The notes beneath the pieces were generated by a model, which was given only the letters and a program-made list of their open reading frames with translations, was not told the origin of the DNA and did no database searches. Below, one piece after another: positions 15,931-25,497 of a stretch of DNA of 64,000 nt (position 1 is its first letter; the number at the start of each line of letters is the position of its first letter). The DNA comes from an uncultured Roseburia sp. GTDB lineage: Bacteria > Bacillota > Clostridia > Lachnospirales > Lachnospiraceae. A program made the position numbers and the translations under genes. The stretch spans positions 59,363 to 123,362 of the forward strand of contig CAJUNX010000003.1 of NCBI GenBank assembly GCA_910587865.1. The letters run 5' to 3'.

Positions 15931-16002
15931 CCCGGCACTCTTTTGAGCCCGGCACTCTTTTGCACGCTAAAAGATGTCGTCTGCTCTTTGGGCGGCCGCA
16001 CC
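15931..16002 (+). pseudogene. Decayed duplicate of the proC signature region
   Basis: The intergenic stretch CTAAAAGATGTCGTCTGCTC and the following GGGCGGC (to about 16002) repeats, with a few differences, the proC segment at about 15736-15772 that encodes LKDAVCSPGGT. Translated, it reads LKDVVCSLGGRTGN. Just before it CCCGGCACTCTTTTG occurs twice, 17 bases apart. This looks like a local duplication of the end of proC that is now degenerating. Confidence 0.6.
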
Positions 16003-16015
16003 GGGAACGGATTTC

Positions 16016-16044
16016 TTGCACAGGATTTTAAAATAGGTTATAAT
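16016..16044 (+). promoter_or_regulatory. Promoter of the GH13 gene
   Basis: TTGCAC (16016-16021), 17 bases, perfect TATAAT (16039-16044), with the start codon 37 bases downstream. Confidence 0.75.
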
Positions 16045-16080
16045 AGAGCAGACAACATTTTATCACAGGAGGAAAACATC

Positions 16081-17391
16081 ATGTGGGCTTATGAAAGCGT
16101 ATTTTACCAGATCTATCCGCTTGGTTTTTGCGGCGCACCTTTTGAGAACGACGGAGTCGCGGAACACCGCATTTTAAAGGTGACGGAATGGATTCCGCAT
16201 ATAAAAAAGCTTGGCGCAAACGCCATCTATTTTTCCCCGGTATTCGAATCCGATACCCACGGCTACAACACCAGGGACTACCGGAAGATCGACACCCGGC
16301 TCGGCACCAACGAAGACTTTGCCATGATCTGCGGCGAGCTGCACAAAGAAGGGATCCGCGTCGTGTTAGACGGTGTGTTCAACCATGTCGGACGCGGCTT
16401 CTGGGCATTTGAAGACGTGTTAAAGAACCGCGAAAGCTCCCCGTATAAAGACTGGTTTTTCCTGAATTTCGGCGGAAATTCCGGCTATAACGACGGTCTT
16501 TGGTACGAGGGCTGGGAGGGCAATTACGACCTGGTGAAGATCAACCTGCGCAACGAAGAGGTGGTGCAGCACATCTTTTCCTGTATCAAAGGCTGGGTGG
16601 AGGAATTTGACATCGACGGGCTGCGGCTCGATGTGGCCTACTGCCTGGATCATGATTTCGTGCGCAGATTAAGAAGCTGGTGCGACAGCTTAAAGGAAGA
16701 CTTTTTCCTCGTCGGAGAGACGCTGCACGGCGATTACAACCAGCTGATGAACGATGCGATGCTGCATTCCGTGACGAACTACGAATGCTACAAGGGACTC
16801 CACTCAAGCTTCAACTCCATGAATATGTTTGAGATCAATCACTCCCTGCTGCGGCAGTTCGGCCCGGAAAACTGGACGCTTTACAAGGGAAAGCACCTTC
16901 TCTCCTTTGTCGATAACCACGATGTGACACGGGTGGCAAGTATTCTCGGCAACGAAAAGCATCTGCCTTTGATCTACGCGCTCTCCTTTGGCATGCCGGG
17001 TATCCCATGCGTCTACTACGGAAGCGAGTGGGGTACAAAAGCGAACAAGTCCGAGGGCGACCCGGCGCTGCGCGCCAGCTTTGACGCGCCGGAATGGAAT
17101 GAGCTCACGGACTTTATCAGTAAGCTCGCCGCGGCAAAGAAAGATTCGCCGGCCTTAAATTACGGCGGTTTCCGCTCCGTAGTCCTGACAAACAAACAGT
17201 GCATCTTTGAGCGGAAATGCGACACCGAGCGGGTGCTTGTGGCCATCAATGCGGATGCGGAGGATTATACGGCGCACTTTGACGCCGGATGCGGCATGGC
17301 CGTTGATTTAATCAGCGGCGAGACGCACGATTTCGGCGGAGGAAGCACACTGCCGGCCTATTCGGCATATTTCTGGAAGATGGAAAAATAA
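16081..17391 (+). CDS. GH13 alpha-amylase-family glycoside hydrolase, intracellular
   Basis: Acts on alpha-glucans or maltodextrins by a retaining mechanism. The start at 16081 has AGGAGG upstream and gives 436 residues without a signal peptide, so the enzyme is cytoplasmic. The four GH13 regions are present in order: DGVFNHVG, GLRLDVAYCL (nucleophile Asp), FLVGETLHGDY (acid/base Glu) and SFVDNHDVTR. A C-terminal beta domain follows (VLVAINADAEDYTAHFDAG). The length suggests a small cyclomaltodextrinase or maltodextrin glucosidase-like form. No transporter or regulator lies beside it. Exact specificity is unknown. Confidence 0.9.
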   Translation: MWAYESVFYQIYPLGFCGAPFENDGVAEHRILKVTEWIPHIKKLGANAIYFSPVFESDTHGYNTRDYRKIDTRLGTNEDFAMICGELHKEGIRVVLDGVFNHVGRGFWAFEDVLKNRESSPYKDWFFLNFGGNSGYNDGLWYEGWEGNYDLVKINLRNEEVVQHIFSCIKGWVEEFDIDGLRLDVAYCLDHDFVRRLRSWCDSLKEDFFLVGETLHGDYNQLMNDAMLHSVTNYECYKGLHSSFNSMNMFEINHSLLRQFGPENWTLYKGKHLLSFVDNHDVTRVASILGNEKHLPLIYALSFGMPGIPCVYYGSEWGTKANKSEGDPALRASFDAPEWNELTDFISKLAAAKKDSPALNYGGFRSVVLTNKQCIFERKCDTERVLVAINADAEDYTAHFDAGCGMAVDLISGETHDFGGGSTLPAYSAYFWKMEK

Positions 17392-17433
17392 AACGTCACA
17401 TAGGATGACAGGCTGACACGCACACAAACACGA

Positions 17434-17469
17434 CGGGCAGGGAACTTTCATTCCCTGCCCGATTTTGTT
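17434..17469 (+). terminator. Terminator after the GH13 gene
   Basis: Perfect 11-bp arms CGGGCAGGGAA (17434-17444) and TTCCCTGCCCG (17451-17461), six-base loop, then ATTTTGTTTG. It may also help to end minus-strand transcripts of the protease gene, but the T-rich tail is weaker there. Confidence 0.85.
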
Positions 17470-17635
17470 TGTTATCCACACGGCCTCATCCCAGACGGCT
17501 TCATCCGGCACACTGCCGGGACTTCCACGGATCGCCGTTCCTCCTGACCCAGGCTCTCACAGATCGCCATCCCTCCCGGGAGAAGCGCTCCTGAGCCTTC
17601 CTCCTTCCCGGACAGGATCTCGCGGAGTTTCCGTC

Positions 17636-19249
17636 TCACCCGACCTTGCTGCCGAGCGTGACCTGAATCTTCTGCTCAAGATATTCGCCCTCTGACGCGC
17701 GCTGTATCGTCACCTCCACGGTCTCACCCGCCTTGTAATACTGCAGCTGCTGTGTCAGCTCTTCCATCGAATGTACCGCTCTTCCGTCAAACTCCGTTAA
17801 AATATCGCCTTTCTTCAGGCCGGCCTGCTCCGCCGCGGTCTGCGCCATCACCTGTGCGATAAAGATACCGTTCGGCATGCCGTATGCCTCCGCCACTTCG
17901 TCGGTCACATCCACACCGCGGATCCCAAGATACGCGCTCTCCGCCTCATCTACCTTATCTTTGGTAATCAGATCCTCAATGATCGGCATCGCCGTATTGA
18001 TCGGGATCGCATAACCGATTCCTTCTACCTTGGTGTCCGAATATTTGACCGAATTGATTCCTATCACCTCTCCGGCCGCGTTTAACAGCGCACCCCCGCT
18101 GTTTCCGGGATTAATCGCCGCTTCCGTCTGAATCAGCTCCGCCGTATAGCTCGTGTTGCTCTCGGAATCCGACACCGACACCTCGCGGCCTAACGCGCTG
18201 ATGCAGCCGGTCGTCACGGACTGCCCGTACCCGAGCGCATTTCCGATCGCAATCGAACCGTTTCCGACCCTCAGCTCGTCGGAATTGCCGAGCGTCGCAA
18301 CCTTAATCTGTGCCTTCGTCTCCTCATCGATCGTCTCAAGAGGCACCCGGATAACCGCCAGATCCGCGCCGGGCGCCGTTCCCTTGACCTCCGCGCCGAC
18401 CGTCGCGTCGTTCGCAAAGGTCACGGTAAGGCTCTTTGAACCGCTCACCACATGATTATTGGTCACGATATACAGATAGCTGTCATCCTGGCTCACAATG
18501 ATTCCCGATCCCGCGCTGGTGCTCTCATACTGCTGGCTGCCCCAGAAGCTACGGTACTCAGACTCGCTTACATTCGTAATCGACACGATAGACGGCATTG
18601 TCGCTTCCACGATGTCCGAGACATCCGTCCCAACATATGTGTCGGATACCGATGTCGGCCGGATCTTTCCGTCCACATCCGACTGCGTGAGCACGCTGCC
18701 CGGATCCTGGCTGACCGTTGCCTCCTGCTGCTCTCCCGACAGCTGACGGGACACATAGTGCACTCCTTCAAAAACACTGCCGGAGACCAGCCCGAACACC
18801 AGCGCCAGCGCAGCGCATTTTACGAGCTTTATCCCAAAGCCGCCCGGCTTTCGCTCTTTCTTTACACGCTCTTTTTTCTTCTTTTTTGCCGGCCCGGCAT
18901 CTGCGGTCTGATAAAACTGCTGTCCGGCACTGTTCTGATACATATTGTTCCCCATTCCCGGATTCACACCCGATGCGCCGGCTTTCGCGCCTGTTCCGGC
19001 CGTATTCATACCGCCGGCCTGCGATGCTCCAGATGCATTCATACCACTGCCCTGCGGCATTCCCGACGCATTCATGCCGTTGCCCTGTGGTGCTCCCGAC
19101 GCATTCATTCCGCCGCAGCCTCCTGCCGCTGTTCCGTTCGGATACGAGCCGCCGTTTCCCTGATTCGTTCCGTCATTTGCTCCGTTTCCGTTATTATATG
19201 AATAAAAAGGACCGGAAGACTGATTGCCGTTGTAATAATTATTTTCCAT
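17636..19249 (-). CDS. S1C (HtrA/DegP-type) serine protease with PDZ domain
   Basis: Membrane-anchored quality-control protease acting outside the cell membrane. The start at 19249 is chosen because AAAGGGG sits between it and the upstream ATG at 19267. The 537 residues comprise a Gly/Asn/Met-rich cytoplasmic tail (about 1-125), a Lys/Arg-rich stretch (KKKKKERVKKERK), one transmembrane helix (about 145-165), the trypsin-like domain with His in TNNHVV, Asp in GADLAVIRV and Ser in NPGNSGGALL, and a C-terminal PDZ domain (AEQAGLKKGDILTEFDG). The tail holds three 11-residue tandem repeats (GMNASGAPQGN type). It has no operon partner. Confidence 0.94.
   Translation of the reverse strand: MENNYYNGNQSSGPFYSYNNGNGANDGTNQGNGGSYPNGTAAGGCGGMNASGAPQGNGMNASGMPQGSGMNASGASQAGGMNTAGTGAKAGASGVNPGMGNNMYQNSAGQQFYQTADAGPAKKKKKERVKKERKPGGFGIKLVKCAALALVFGLVSGSVFEGVHYVSRQLSGEQQEATVSQDPGSVLTQSDVDGKIRPTSVSDTYVGTDVSDIVEATMPSIVSITNVSESEYRSFWGSQQYESTSAGSGIIVSQDDSYLYIVTNNHVVSGSKSLTVTFANDATVGAEVKGTAPGADLAVIRVPLETIDEETKAQIKVATLGNSDELRVGNGSIAIGNALGYGQSVTTGCISALGREVSVSDSESNTSYTAELIQTEAAINPGNSGGALLNAAGEVIGINSVKYSDTKVEGIGYAIPINTAMPIIEDLITKDKVDEAESAYLGIRGVDVTDEVAEAYGMPNGIFIAQVMAQTAAEQAGLKKGDILTEFDGRAVHSMEELTQQLQYYKAGETVEVTIQRASEGEYLEQKIQVTLGSKVG
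19016..19114 (-). repeat. In-frame 33-bp triplicate inside the HtrA gene
   Basis: Three 33-bp units, with GCATTCAT at 19036, 19069 and 19102, encode GMNASG-type 11-residue repeats in the N-terminal cytoplasmic tail. The third copy has diverged most. Confidence 0.9.
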
Positions 19250-19356
19250 CACGCATTCCCCTTTCATCGCAACGCCTGTGTTTTGTTTCTATGCTTATGA
19301 GTCTACCTGCAATATGTGATAAAATTGTGACGAAACTATCAAAAAATTATGATTTT

Positions 19357-20850
19357 TTACATCCACGCCAGAAAATCCTGTATCTGCACGGCAAAATTGA
19401 AAACGCCGAGCGCAATCACCGTCCCATATGCCGCATTCCGCCGCCTTTTATCCAAAATCCCGCAGCAGAGCGTGAGAATCACATACAAAAAAAGCAGATC
19501 CGTCAGATAATACACCCGCGCTCCCGATGCGTACATGGTCGGTGAAAAGTACATGATCGCCTCGCTCGCAATCCCTGCCAGATAGGCGAGCGCCACCACG
19601 ATCCGCCGTCCCGACACGCGCCATAAAAACATCAGGGTAAAAAGGAGCGCCGCGATCCACCAGCCGATCGCAAACAGCCGTTTTGCATCCATCGCCGCCA
19701 GCGAGGGAACCATCTCGATCCGGCTCGCAATCCCGATATACTGCATTCCGAGATCCGAAAAAAACGTGATGCCCGCATAAGAGAGCAGGGCCGCCACGGC
19801 AAATACTATGGCTGTCCCCAGAAAGATGAGATCCGACCGGCGCAGCCTCCCCGGCCCGGTTCCGTCTGCCTGCCCGGCAGTGTCTGTCCGGCATAAAATA
19901 CCGCGCCCGTTCACCGGCAGCGTCCCTGCCCGCCGTCCGTACACCAGCAGGATCCCTCCCACGATCCATATCGCGCAGAGAAACGGCATATTTTCATTTG
20001 CAAACGAAGATATCATCCAGTGCAGAGTGATAAACAGATGCTGACCGAAGGGCATCGCCTCATACTCTGGCATCCAGTGCGTGATCTCGGATGCCACGCG
20101 AAGCTCGTTCCCCGGCGCTAAAAACAATGCCGCAAACGCCGCGAGCGTGATCAGCGTCTGTATGGCAGGCAGCAGTGCGATCCTGCGCCGCTTTCCCCAC
20201 ACATACAGCACCGCAATCACCTCAAAAGCAAGAAGTACCGCTCCCATCTGCTCCACGGACATCGCCGCAATCACCGCACAGGGAATCGAGCAGAAAAACA
20301 TTTTATTCCGCCCGAAACATGTCCGTATGAAGCCGCCTTCTGGCTGTCCGGCGGATTCCTGCTCCACAGACACGAGTTCCGCAAACGGCATCAGCGCCCA
20401 GATCCCGCAGGTGAACGACCACGTATAAAATATGGATCCGTTGACCCACACTGCGGCATAGCCGAGCGTCATATAATTCATGAGAACATATCCCGACACG
20501 GCTGTCGCCGCCGCCAGCAGACCGGGTGTGCGATCATCCGCTGCGCCCCCTCCGCATGTCCGGTTCGCCAGCCGCAGAATCCCCATCGGCAGCAGCACAA
20601 GCATCAGCGCATTGACCGCGCGCCAGAACGGCAGGCCGAGCCGAAACGTCAGCCAGACCATCGCCTCGCCGCCCATTCTGCCCACCCAGGTCTGATAGCG
20701 CCAGCCCAGATATTCAAAAAAACCCATCTCATGCGCATAGCGATAAAAAAAGGCATCATCCCCGTCGGAGTATCCTCTCTGACTCAGCACAAGAAAGGCC
20801 CCGACGAACATCAATGCCCAGAAAATCCGAAATTTTGTCTGCTCCTTCAT
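19357..20850 (-). CDS. Multi-pass membrane protein of the DUF6056 type
   Basis: A 497-residue integral membrane protein with about eleven hydrophobic helices. The first extracytoplasmic loop carries the conserved acidic motif GYSDGDDAFF (about 26-35) followed by WRYQTWVGRMGGE. This arrangement resembles the DUF6056 family, which looks like GT-C polyprenyl-linked glycosyltransferases with an acidic first loop. It overlaps the upstream GT2 gene by four bases (ATGA), so it belongs to the exopolysaccharide operon. Together with the polyprenyl-phosphate GT2 before it, it may add a sugar side chain outside the membrane; this is inference. A short low-complexity loop lies near residues 320-340. Confidence 0.7.
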   Translation of the reverse strand: MKEQTKFRIFWALMFVGAFLVLSQRGYSDGDDAFFYRYAHEMGFFEYLGWRYQTWVGRMGGEAMVWLTFRLGLPFWRAVNALMLVLLPMGILRLANRTCGGGAADDRTPGLLAAATAVSGYVLMNYMTLGYAAVWVNGSIFYTWSFTCGIWALMPFAELVSVEQESAGQPEGGFIRTCFGRNKMFFCSIPCAVIAAMSVEQMGAVLLAFEVIAVLYVWGKRRRIALLPAIQTLITLAAFAALFLAPGNELRVASEITHWMPEYEAMPFGQHLFITLHWMISSFANENMPFLCAIWIVGGILLVYGRRAGTLPVNGRGILCRTDTAGQADGTGPGRLRRSDLIFLGTAIVFAVAALLSYAGITFFSDLGMQYIGIASRIEMVPSLAAMDAKRLFAIGWWIAALLFTLMFLWRVSGRRIVVALAYLAGIASEAIMYFSPTMYASGARVYYLTDLLFLYVILTLCCGILDKRRRNAAYGTVIALGVFNFAVQIQDFLAWM

Positions 20851-21809
20851 TCTTCATCCTCTTCCTTCAGCAGCACCGACTCAATGATATACTTCGGGCG
20901 CCCCTTTGCCTCCATATACGTCTTGCCGATATACTCCCCGATGATCCCGATCGCAAACAGCTGCAATCCTCCCAGCACCCAGACAGAGATAATCATGCTC
21001 GTCCAGCCGCGAACGACATTTCCCGAAAAATAATCCACAAACGCCTTGATCAGCATCGCCAGGCTGACCACACAGACCAGAAGACCTCCCGAGGTGATCA
21101 TCCGGATCGGACGGACGGAAAGAGACGTCACCCCCTCAAGCGCAAACGCCAGCATTTTTCTCAGCGGATATTTGCTCACCCCGGCAAAACGCTCCCCGCG
21201 CTCGTACGTCACGGTCGTACTCCGAAACCCGATCATGGGCACCATACCGCGCAGAAACAGATTGACCTCGTCAAACGAGAGCAGCGCTTCTGCGGCACGT
21301 CTGCTCAAAAGACGGTAATCCGCGTGATTGTACACGATCTCAGCCCCCAGAAGCTTCATCAGGCGGTAAAAAAACTGCGCCGTATTTCTCTTAAAAAAAG
21401 AATCCTTCCTGCGGGAAGAGCGGACACCGTAAACCACATCATTTCCTTCGAGAAACGCGGCGATCATCCGGTCCGCCGCGTCGATATCATCCTGCAGATC
21501 GGCGTCCATCGACACAATCATATCCGCATGTTCTACAGCTGTCGCAATCCCGGCCAGAAGCGCATTCTGATGTCCGCGGTTCCGCGACAGATTCACGCCC
21601 GCATACACCGCATCCGCCGCGCACAGACTCTGAATCAGCGCCCAGGTCCCATCCCTCGAACCGTCGTTGACGAACAGGATCCTGCTTCCCGCATCGATCT
21701 GCCCGGCCTCCCTCAGCCGTCCGATCTTGTTTTTCAGGCGTTCTGCCGTCTCCGGCAGCACCTCCTGCTCATTATAACAGGGGACTACGATATATAAAAC
21801 CTTGCCCAT
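20847..21809 (-). CDS. Polyprenyl-phosphate glycosyltransferase (GtrB/DPM1-like GT2)
   Basis: Transfers a hexose to undecaprenyl phosphate to make a membrane sugar donor. The 320 residues start YIVVPCYNEQEVLPET, with FVNDGSRDGTW near 50, the DADLQDD metal motif near 100 and RNRGHQNALLAG between them. Two C-terminal transmembrane helices (about 225-250 and 262-290) are diagnostic of the GtrB branch. GGAGG precedes the ATG at 21809. Its gene overlaps that of the DUF6056 membrane protein, a pairing typical of a three-component side-chain glycosylation module (flippase not seen here). Confidence 0.9.
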   Translation of the reverse strand: MGKVLYIVVPCYNEQEVLPETAERLKNKIGRLREAGQIDAGSRILFVNDGSRDGTWALIQSLCAADAVYAGVNLSRNRGHQNALLAGIATAVEHADMIVSMDADLQDDIDAADRMIAAFLEGNDVVYGVRSSRRKDSFFKRNTAQFFYRLMKLLGAEIVYNHADYRLLSRRAAEALLSFDEVNLFLRGMVPMIGFRSTTVTYERGERFAGVSKYPLRKMLAFALEGVTSLSVRPIRMITSGGLLVCVVSLAMLIKAFVDYFSGNVVRGWTSMIISVWVLGGLQLFAIGIIGEYIGKTYMEAKGRPKYIIESVLLKEEDEE

Positions 21810-21849
21810 TCTTACCTCCATGGGGAATCACATCTGCACGGACCGGCTT

Positions 21850-22914
21850 TTACGTCCGATCCTCATCTTCCCAGCGCCGCCTCCAGTAATCCGGACTCAT
21901 CGTACACCGCACAATCCACTTACGGCCCAGCCTCCGATAGCGCTTCCCCAGAAAATAGCCCGCGTACTTTCCCGCGCACTGCCAGACCAGCGATGCGATC
22001 AGCCAGGGCTTCCCGATCCTGCACAGATGCCTCATCGTACTGACCACCAGCTTTACGCCCTCCGATTCGGAACGGATCCCCGCAAAAATCTCCGGGTGAT
22101 CCGCCTGCGACACCGCCAGGTCAAAATTTCGGTGAAACTGCTGCGCCGCCGTATAATTGTGGGAATGAATCACCTTTGCCTCCGCCGCATACTCCACCGC
22201 AAAACCGGCATTGACCGCCTTCGCGGCAAAAAACATATCCTCATTAAAAATCACCGGGGACTCAAATCCGCCCAGTGCAAAAAAAAGATCCCGCCGGTAT
22301 GCCGCGCAGACATCCGAACAGAAATACGTCTTGATCCCGAGCCGCCCGAGATCCGCCCGGCTCTTCCTATATCCGTTTTCGGGATAATTAAACTGCCTGG
22401 TATAGGATTCCACAATATTGCATGCTGCATTCGGGAGCTGGCGCGCATATGCCGCCGCCACGGATCCCTCAGGAAAATCTGCCGCCCCGCCTTTTGGATC
22501 TTTCCCCGCCAACGGAACCGCCGGATTCTCAGTGCGGTTCGAAACCGTCATTCCTCCTTCCGGCTTCTCCCCCGCGAACGGTCTCACGAGTTGCTCAATG
22601 AGATGCGCATCCGCCGGCACCGCGTCCTGCGTCATAAAGACGAGCACATCCGCGTCGGAATGCTTTGCCCCGAGCATCCGCGTGCCTCCGTGATCAAACG
22701 CTTCCTTCTTCACGTGAAAAAGCGCCACCTCACAGGGCATCCTGTCAAGACACTCCGCAATCGGATAGTTCCGCTTCGCTTCCTCCCACAGCGCCTCCTC
22801 CGTATTCAGAAGAATCAGCGCATGAACAAGAAAGGTCTGCTCCCACAGACCCTGCAGGAGCAGACAAAAGGTATCATCCGGCCGATACACCGGAATGATG
22901 ATATCTACATTCAT
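21850..22914 (-). CDS. Glycosyltransferase family 2, rhamnosyltransferase-like
   Basis: A 354-residue cytoplasmic GT2. It begins VDIIIPVYRPDDTFCLLL; VFMTQDAVPAD near residue 100 replaces the usual DxD, as in RfbF-type rhamnosyltransferases, and GGFESPVIFNEDMFFAAKAVNAG supplies the ED acceptor-side motif. HSHNYTAAQQFHRNFD follows. A loop near residues 125-150 (ENPAVPLAGKDPKGG) is a low-complexity insertion. Start and upstream stop overlap by one base (TGATG), so it is coupled to the LCP gene. The donor is unproven; no dTDP-rhamnose synthesis gene is in the window. Confidence 0.85.
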   Translation of the reverse strand: MNVDIIIPVYRPDDTFCLLLQGLWEQTFLVHALILLNTEEALWEEAKRNYPIAECLDRMPCEVALFHVKKEAFDHGGTRMLGAKHSDADVLVFMTQDAVPADAHLIEQLVRPFAGEKPEGGMTVSNRTENPAVPLAGKDPKGGAADFPEGSVAAAYARQLPNAACNIVESYTRQFNYPENGYRKSRADLGRLGIKTYFCSDVCAAYRRDLFFALGGFESPVIFNEDMFFAAKAVNAGFAVEYAAEAKVIHSHNYTAAQQFHRNFDLAVSQADHPEIFAGIRSESEGVKLVVSTMRHLCRIGKPWLIASLVWQCAGKYAGYFLGKRYRRLGRKWIVRCTMSPDYWRRRWEDEDRT

Positions 22915-24026
22915 CAGAAACCATCTCCCTGGACAAAACCGGTATCGTTAATGATCTTCTCACTGTTATTCTTCACCGTATCCGTCGGCTCATAATCCGT
23001 GTCGTTATACAGGAAAATGTGAAGCTGTATGACATTTGACTTCAGATCGCACGGCACGACGACATCGCCCTTCGAGCCGAGCATCTTGTTATTCTTCTCA
23101 AACGGGAAACCTGTGGTATCGCCCAGCTTGTAGTTAAACACCTGCGCCGCCAGAGAGAGCAGCTCCGCATTCGAAAAGCTGGTCTTGACATCCCCGAACA
23201 CCTCGTCAATCAGGCTGTTGATCGTCTTAAGATCCGAGCGCTGCGCCTTGTACACCATGGCCGCAAGCACCGTCCTCTGCCGCTCCGCACGCTTGTAGTC
23301 GTCTCCGGTCGTGTAACGGATACGCGCAAACGAGCACGCCTGCACACCGTCCATATTATAAGTCCCGGCCCCCGGCAGATACTCGGAATATTCGGATTCC
23401 TTTCTCTTGGTCAGCTTATTGATCTCGTCCATATAACCTTCCATGAGAATCGCTTCCTCGTCGGTAACCGTCACCTCAACGCCGCCGAGCAGATCAACAC
23501 ATTCTACAATCGCATTAAAATCAACCGTCACATAATCCGTGATATTTAAGTCCAGATTCGTATTGAGCATGGAAATCGCCTGCTCCGGACCTCCGCTTGC
23601 ATACGCCGCGTTACACTTCTTATATGTATCGTTTCCGATATTCAGATAAGAATCACGGTATACCGATACCAGCTTCACGTCATGTGTGTTGTTGTCAATG
23701 CTTGCGATCATGATCACGTCGCTGTTGCCTCGCGAGAGGTTTCCGTTGGACCGGTTGTCCAGTCCGAACAGCGCGATCGTGGTGTAATCCTCCATGATCT
23801 CCTGAGATTCCTGAGAGATCCCCTCATTCACCGAAATCGACTCCGGCCGGAACGAAGTATCCTTCTCAATCTGTGAAAATTTGACGACCACATACAGCAC
23901 CGCCGCAAGAATCAGCAGCACCAGGATCTCGACCAGAACCAGAATAATCTTCCTGCGCTTTTTGCGCCTGCGTATCGCCGCGCGCTGCTTTTTTGTCAGA
24001 TTGCTTCCTCTTTCTTCCTTACTCAT
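22914..24026 (-). CDS. LytR-CpsA-Psr (LCP) family glycopolymer ligase
   Basis: Attaches undecaprenyl-linked glycopolymers to peptidoglycan on the outer face of the membrane. The 370 residues have a short basic cytoplasmic tail (RRRKKRRK), one transmembrane helix (about 28-50) and an extracellular LCP domain with LFGLDNRSNGNLSRGNSDVIMIASI, the polyprenyl-phosphate Arg in LVSVYRDSYLNI and FARIRYTTGDDYKRAERQR. All expected Arg and Asp residues are present. The start at 24026 has AGGAG upstream. It lies directly after the priming transferase, consistent with final attachment of the polysaccharide made here. Confidence 0.94.
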   Translation of the reverse strand: MSKEERGSNLTKKQRAAIRRRKKRRKIILVLVEILVLLILAAVLYVVVKFSQIEKDTSFRPESISVNEGISQESQEIMEDYTTIALFGLDNRSNGNLSRGNSDVIMIASIDNNTHDVKLVSVYRDSYLNIGNDTYKKCNAAYASGGPEQAISMLNTNLDLNITDYVTVDFNAIVECVDLLGGVEVTVTDEEAILMEGYMDEINKLTKRKESEYSEYLPGAGTYNMDGVQACSFARIRYTTGDDYKRAERQRTVLAAMVYKAQRSDLKTINSLIDEVFGDVKTSFSNAELLSLAAQVFNYKLGDTTGFPFEKNNKMLGSKGDVVVPCDLKSNVIQLHIFLYNDTDYEPTDTVKNNSEKIINDTGFVQGDGF

Positions 24027-24036
24027 GAACTTTCTC

Positions 24037-25455
24037 CTAATATGCATTTTTATTGATAAACCCTTTGAAAACGGTCAGAAACAGGATTTTGATATCCAGT
24101 CCCAGCGTCCAGTTTTCAATGTAATACAGATCATGCTCAATTCTTTTGCGTATAGAGGTATCTCCCCGGTAGCCGTTCACCTGCGCCCAGCCGGTCATGC
24201 CCGGCCGCACCTGATGCTTGATCATATATCTTGGAATCTCTTCCCGGAACTTCTCCACATACTGCGGCCGTTCCGGTCTCGGCCCCACCAGGCTCATGTC
24301 GCCTTTTAATACATTAAACAGCTGCGGGAACTCGTCCAGACTGATCTTTCGGAGCACCTTTCCCACCGACGTCACCCGCGGGTCATCCCGCTTCGTCCAG
24401 CCCTTCTGCTCCTCCGTCTTCGTCTGCACCTGCATGGTCCGGAACTTGTACATCCAGAACGGCTTATTGTGCATGCCGACGCGCTCCTGCCGGAAGATAA
24501 GCGGCCCCTTTGACGTCGCCTTCACCAGCACCGCAGTAAGAAGCATCACCGGCGAAAAAATAACGATACATAAGACCGACCCCACAATATCCATACACCG
24601 CTTGACCATCTTGTTAAACATATTCGTCAGCGGAACCGACCGGATGTTGATCACCGGCAGCCCCAGCAGATCCTCCGTGTATGGCTTCGTAGGAATAATA
24701 TTCCCATAATCGGGAATAAATTTCGTGTGTACGCCGGACTTTTCACAGTCCGCTACGATCTTTTCCAGTTTAAAGTATTCTTCGAGTCCCAGCGTAATCG
24801 CAATCTCATCCAGACTGTTCTGCGGAAGAATATATTCCAGATTCCCGATGCTTCCGATTACCTTCACTCCCCGGTAGCTTGTCCCCCGTGCGATATTATC
24901 ATCCAGAATCCCCCGGATGTTGTAGCCCCACTGCGGATTCTGCCGGATCCGGTCAATGTACTGCTCCGCCGCTCTCGAATAGCCCACCAGAAGAATGTGC
25001 TTGAGATTGTAGCCGTTCTTTCGGATCGTCCGCAGAAAACGCCGGATCAGAAGCCGGACCGCCTCTTCCGTCACGATGTTCGCTATATAAAAATAGAAAA
25101 ACATCTCCCTGGAAAAATTCTGGTACTGCTCATCAAACGACACAACGGTAAAAAGTCCGGCAAACAGCAGCATCAGTCCGACCGTATTCGCCATCACGAT
25201 ATTGGAAAGCTCGAGCCGTCTCCCCTGCACACGCTTGGGCGTATACAGATTAAACGCATAGTACAAAAGGATGTAGACCGGGACAATGACAACGAGCGCT
25301 CCCATGTAAAACTCAAACGGCAGAACACCCAGCTCATGATCCAGAATACCGCTGGAAAACTTCAGCCACCACGCAAACATATAAGCTGCCGCCACGACAA
25401 TCGCATCGATCAGGACATGCAGCCTGTTAAAATGCCGCTGATTATTCTTTATCAT
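24037..25455 (-). CDS. Undecaprenyl-phosphate sugar phosphotransferase (WbaP/WcaJ type)
   Basis: Primes polysaccharide synthesis by moving a sugar-1-phosphate onto undecaprenyl phosphate. The 472 residues have four N-terminal transmembrane helices, a Rossmann-like domain (HILLVGYSRAAEQYIDRI, about 150-170), then a membrane-inserted helix and the catalytic C-terminal domain with KRCMDIVGS, RQERVGMHNKPFWMYKFRTM, SLDEFPQLFNVLKGDMSLVGPRPE and GMTGWAQVNGYRGDTS. This is the normal full-length architecture. It is the first gene of the operon, behind a good promoter at 25498-25526, and the LCP gene follows after 10 bases. The sugar is probably glucose or galactose. Confidence 0.95.
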   Translation of the reverse strand: MIKNNQRHFNRLHVLIDAIVVAAAYMFAWWLKFSSGILDHELGVLPFEFYMGALVVIVPVYILLYYAFNLYTPKRVQGRRLELSNIVMANTVGLMLLFAGLFTVVSFDEQYQNFSREMFFYFYIANIVTEEAVRLLIRRFLRTIRKNGYNLKHILLVGYSRAAEQYIDRIRQNPQWGYNIRGILDDNIARGTSYRGVKVIGSIGNLEYILPQNSLDEIAITLGLEEYFKLEKIVADCEKSGVHTKFIPDYGNIIPTKPYTEDLLGLPVINIRSVPLTNMFNKMVKRCMDIVGSVLCIVIFSPVMLLTAVLVKATSKGPLIFRQERVGMHNKPFWMYKFRTMQVQTKTEEQKGWTKRDDPRVTSVGKVLRKISLDEFPQLFNVLKGDMSLVGPRPERPQYVEKFREEIPRYMIKHQVRPGMTGWAQVNGYRGDTSIRKRIEHDLYYIENWTLGLDIKILFLTVFKGFINKNAY

Positions 25456-25497
25456 AATGTTTTCCTTTTACAAACTTCCAACTGCCATATAGGAATA

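Noticed and set aside
20814..21797. Long open frame antisense to the polyprenyl-phosphate glycosyltransferase
   Set aside because: Lies fully within a well-supported gene and has His/Arg/Gln-rich composition without motifs.
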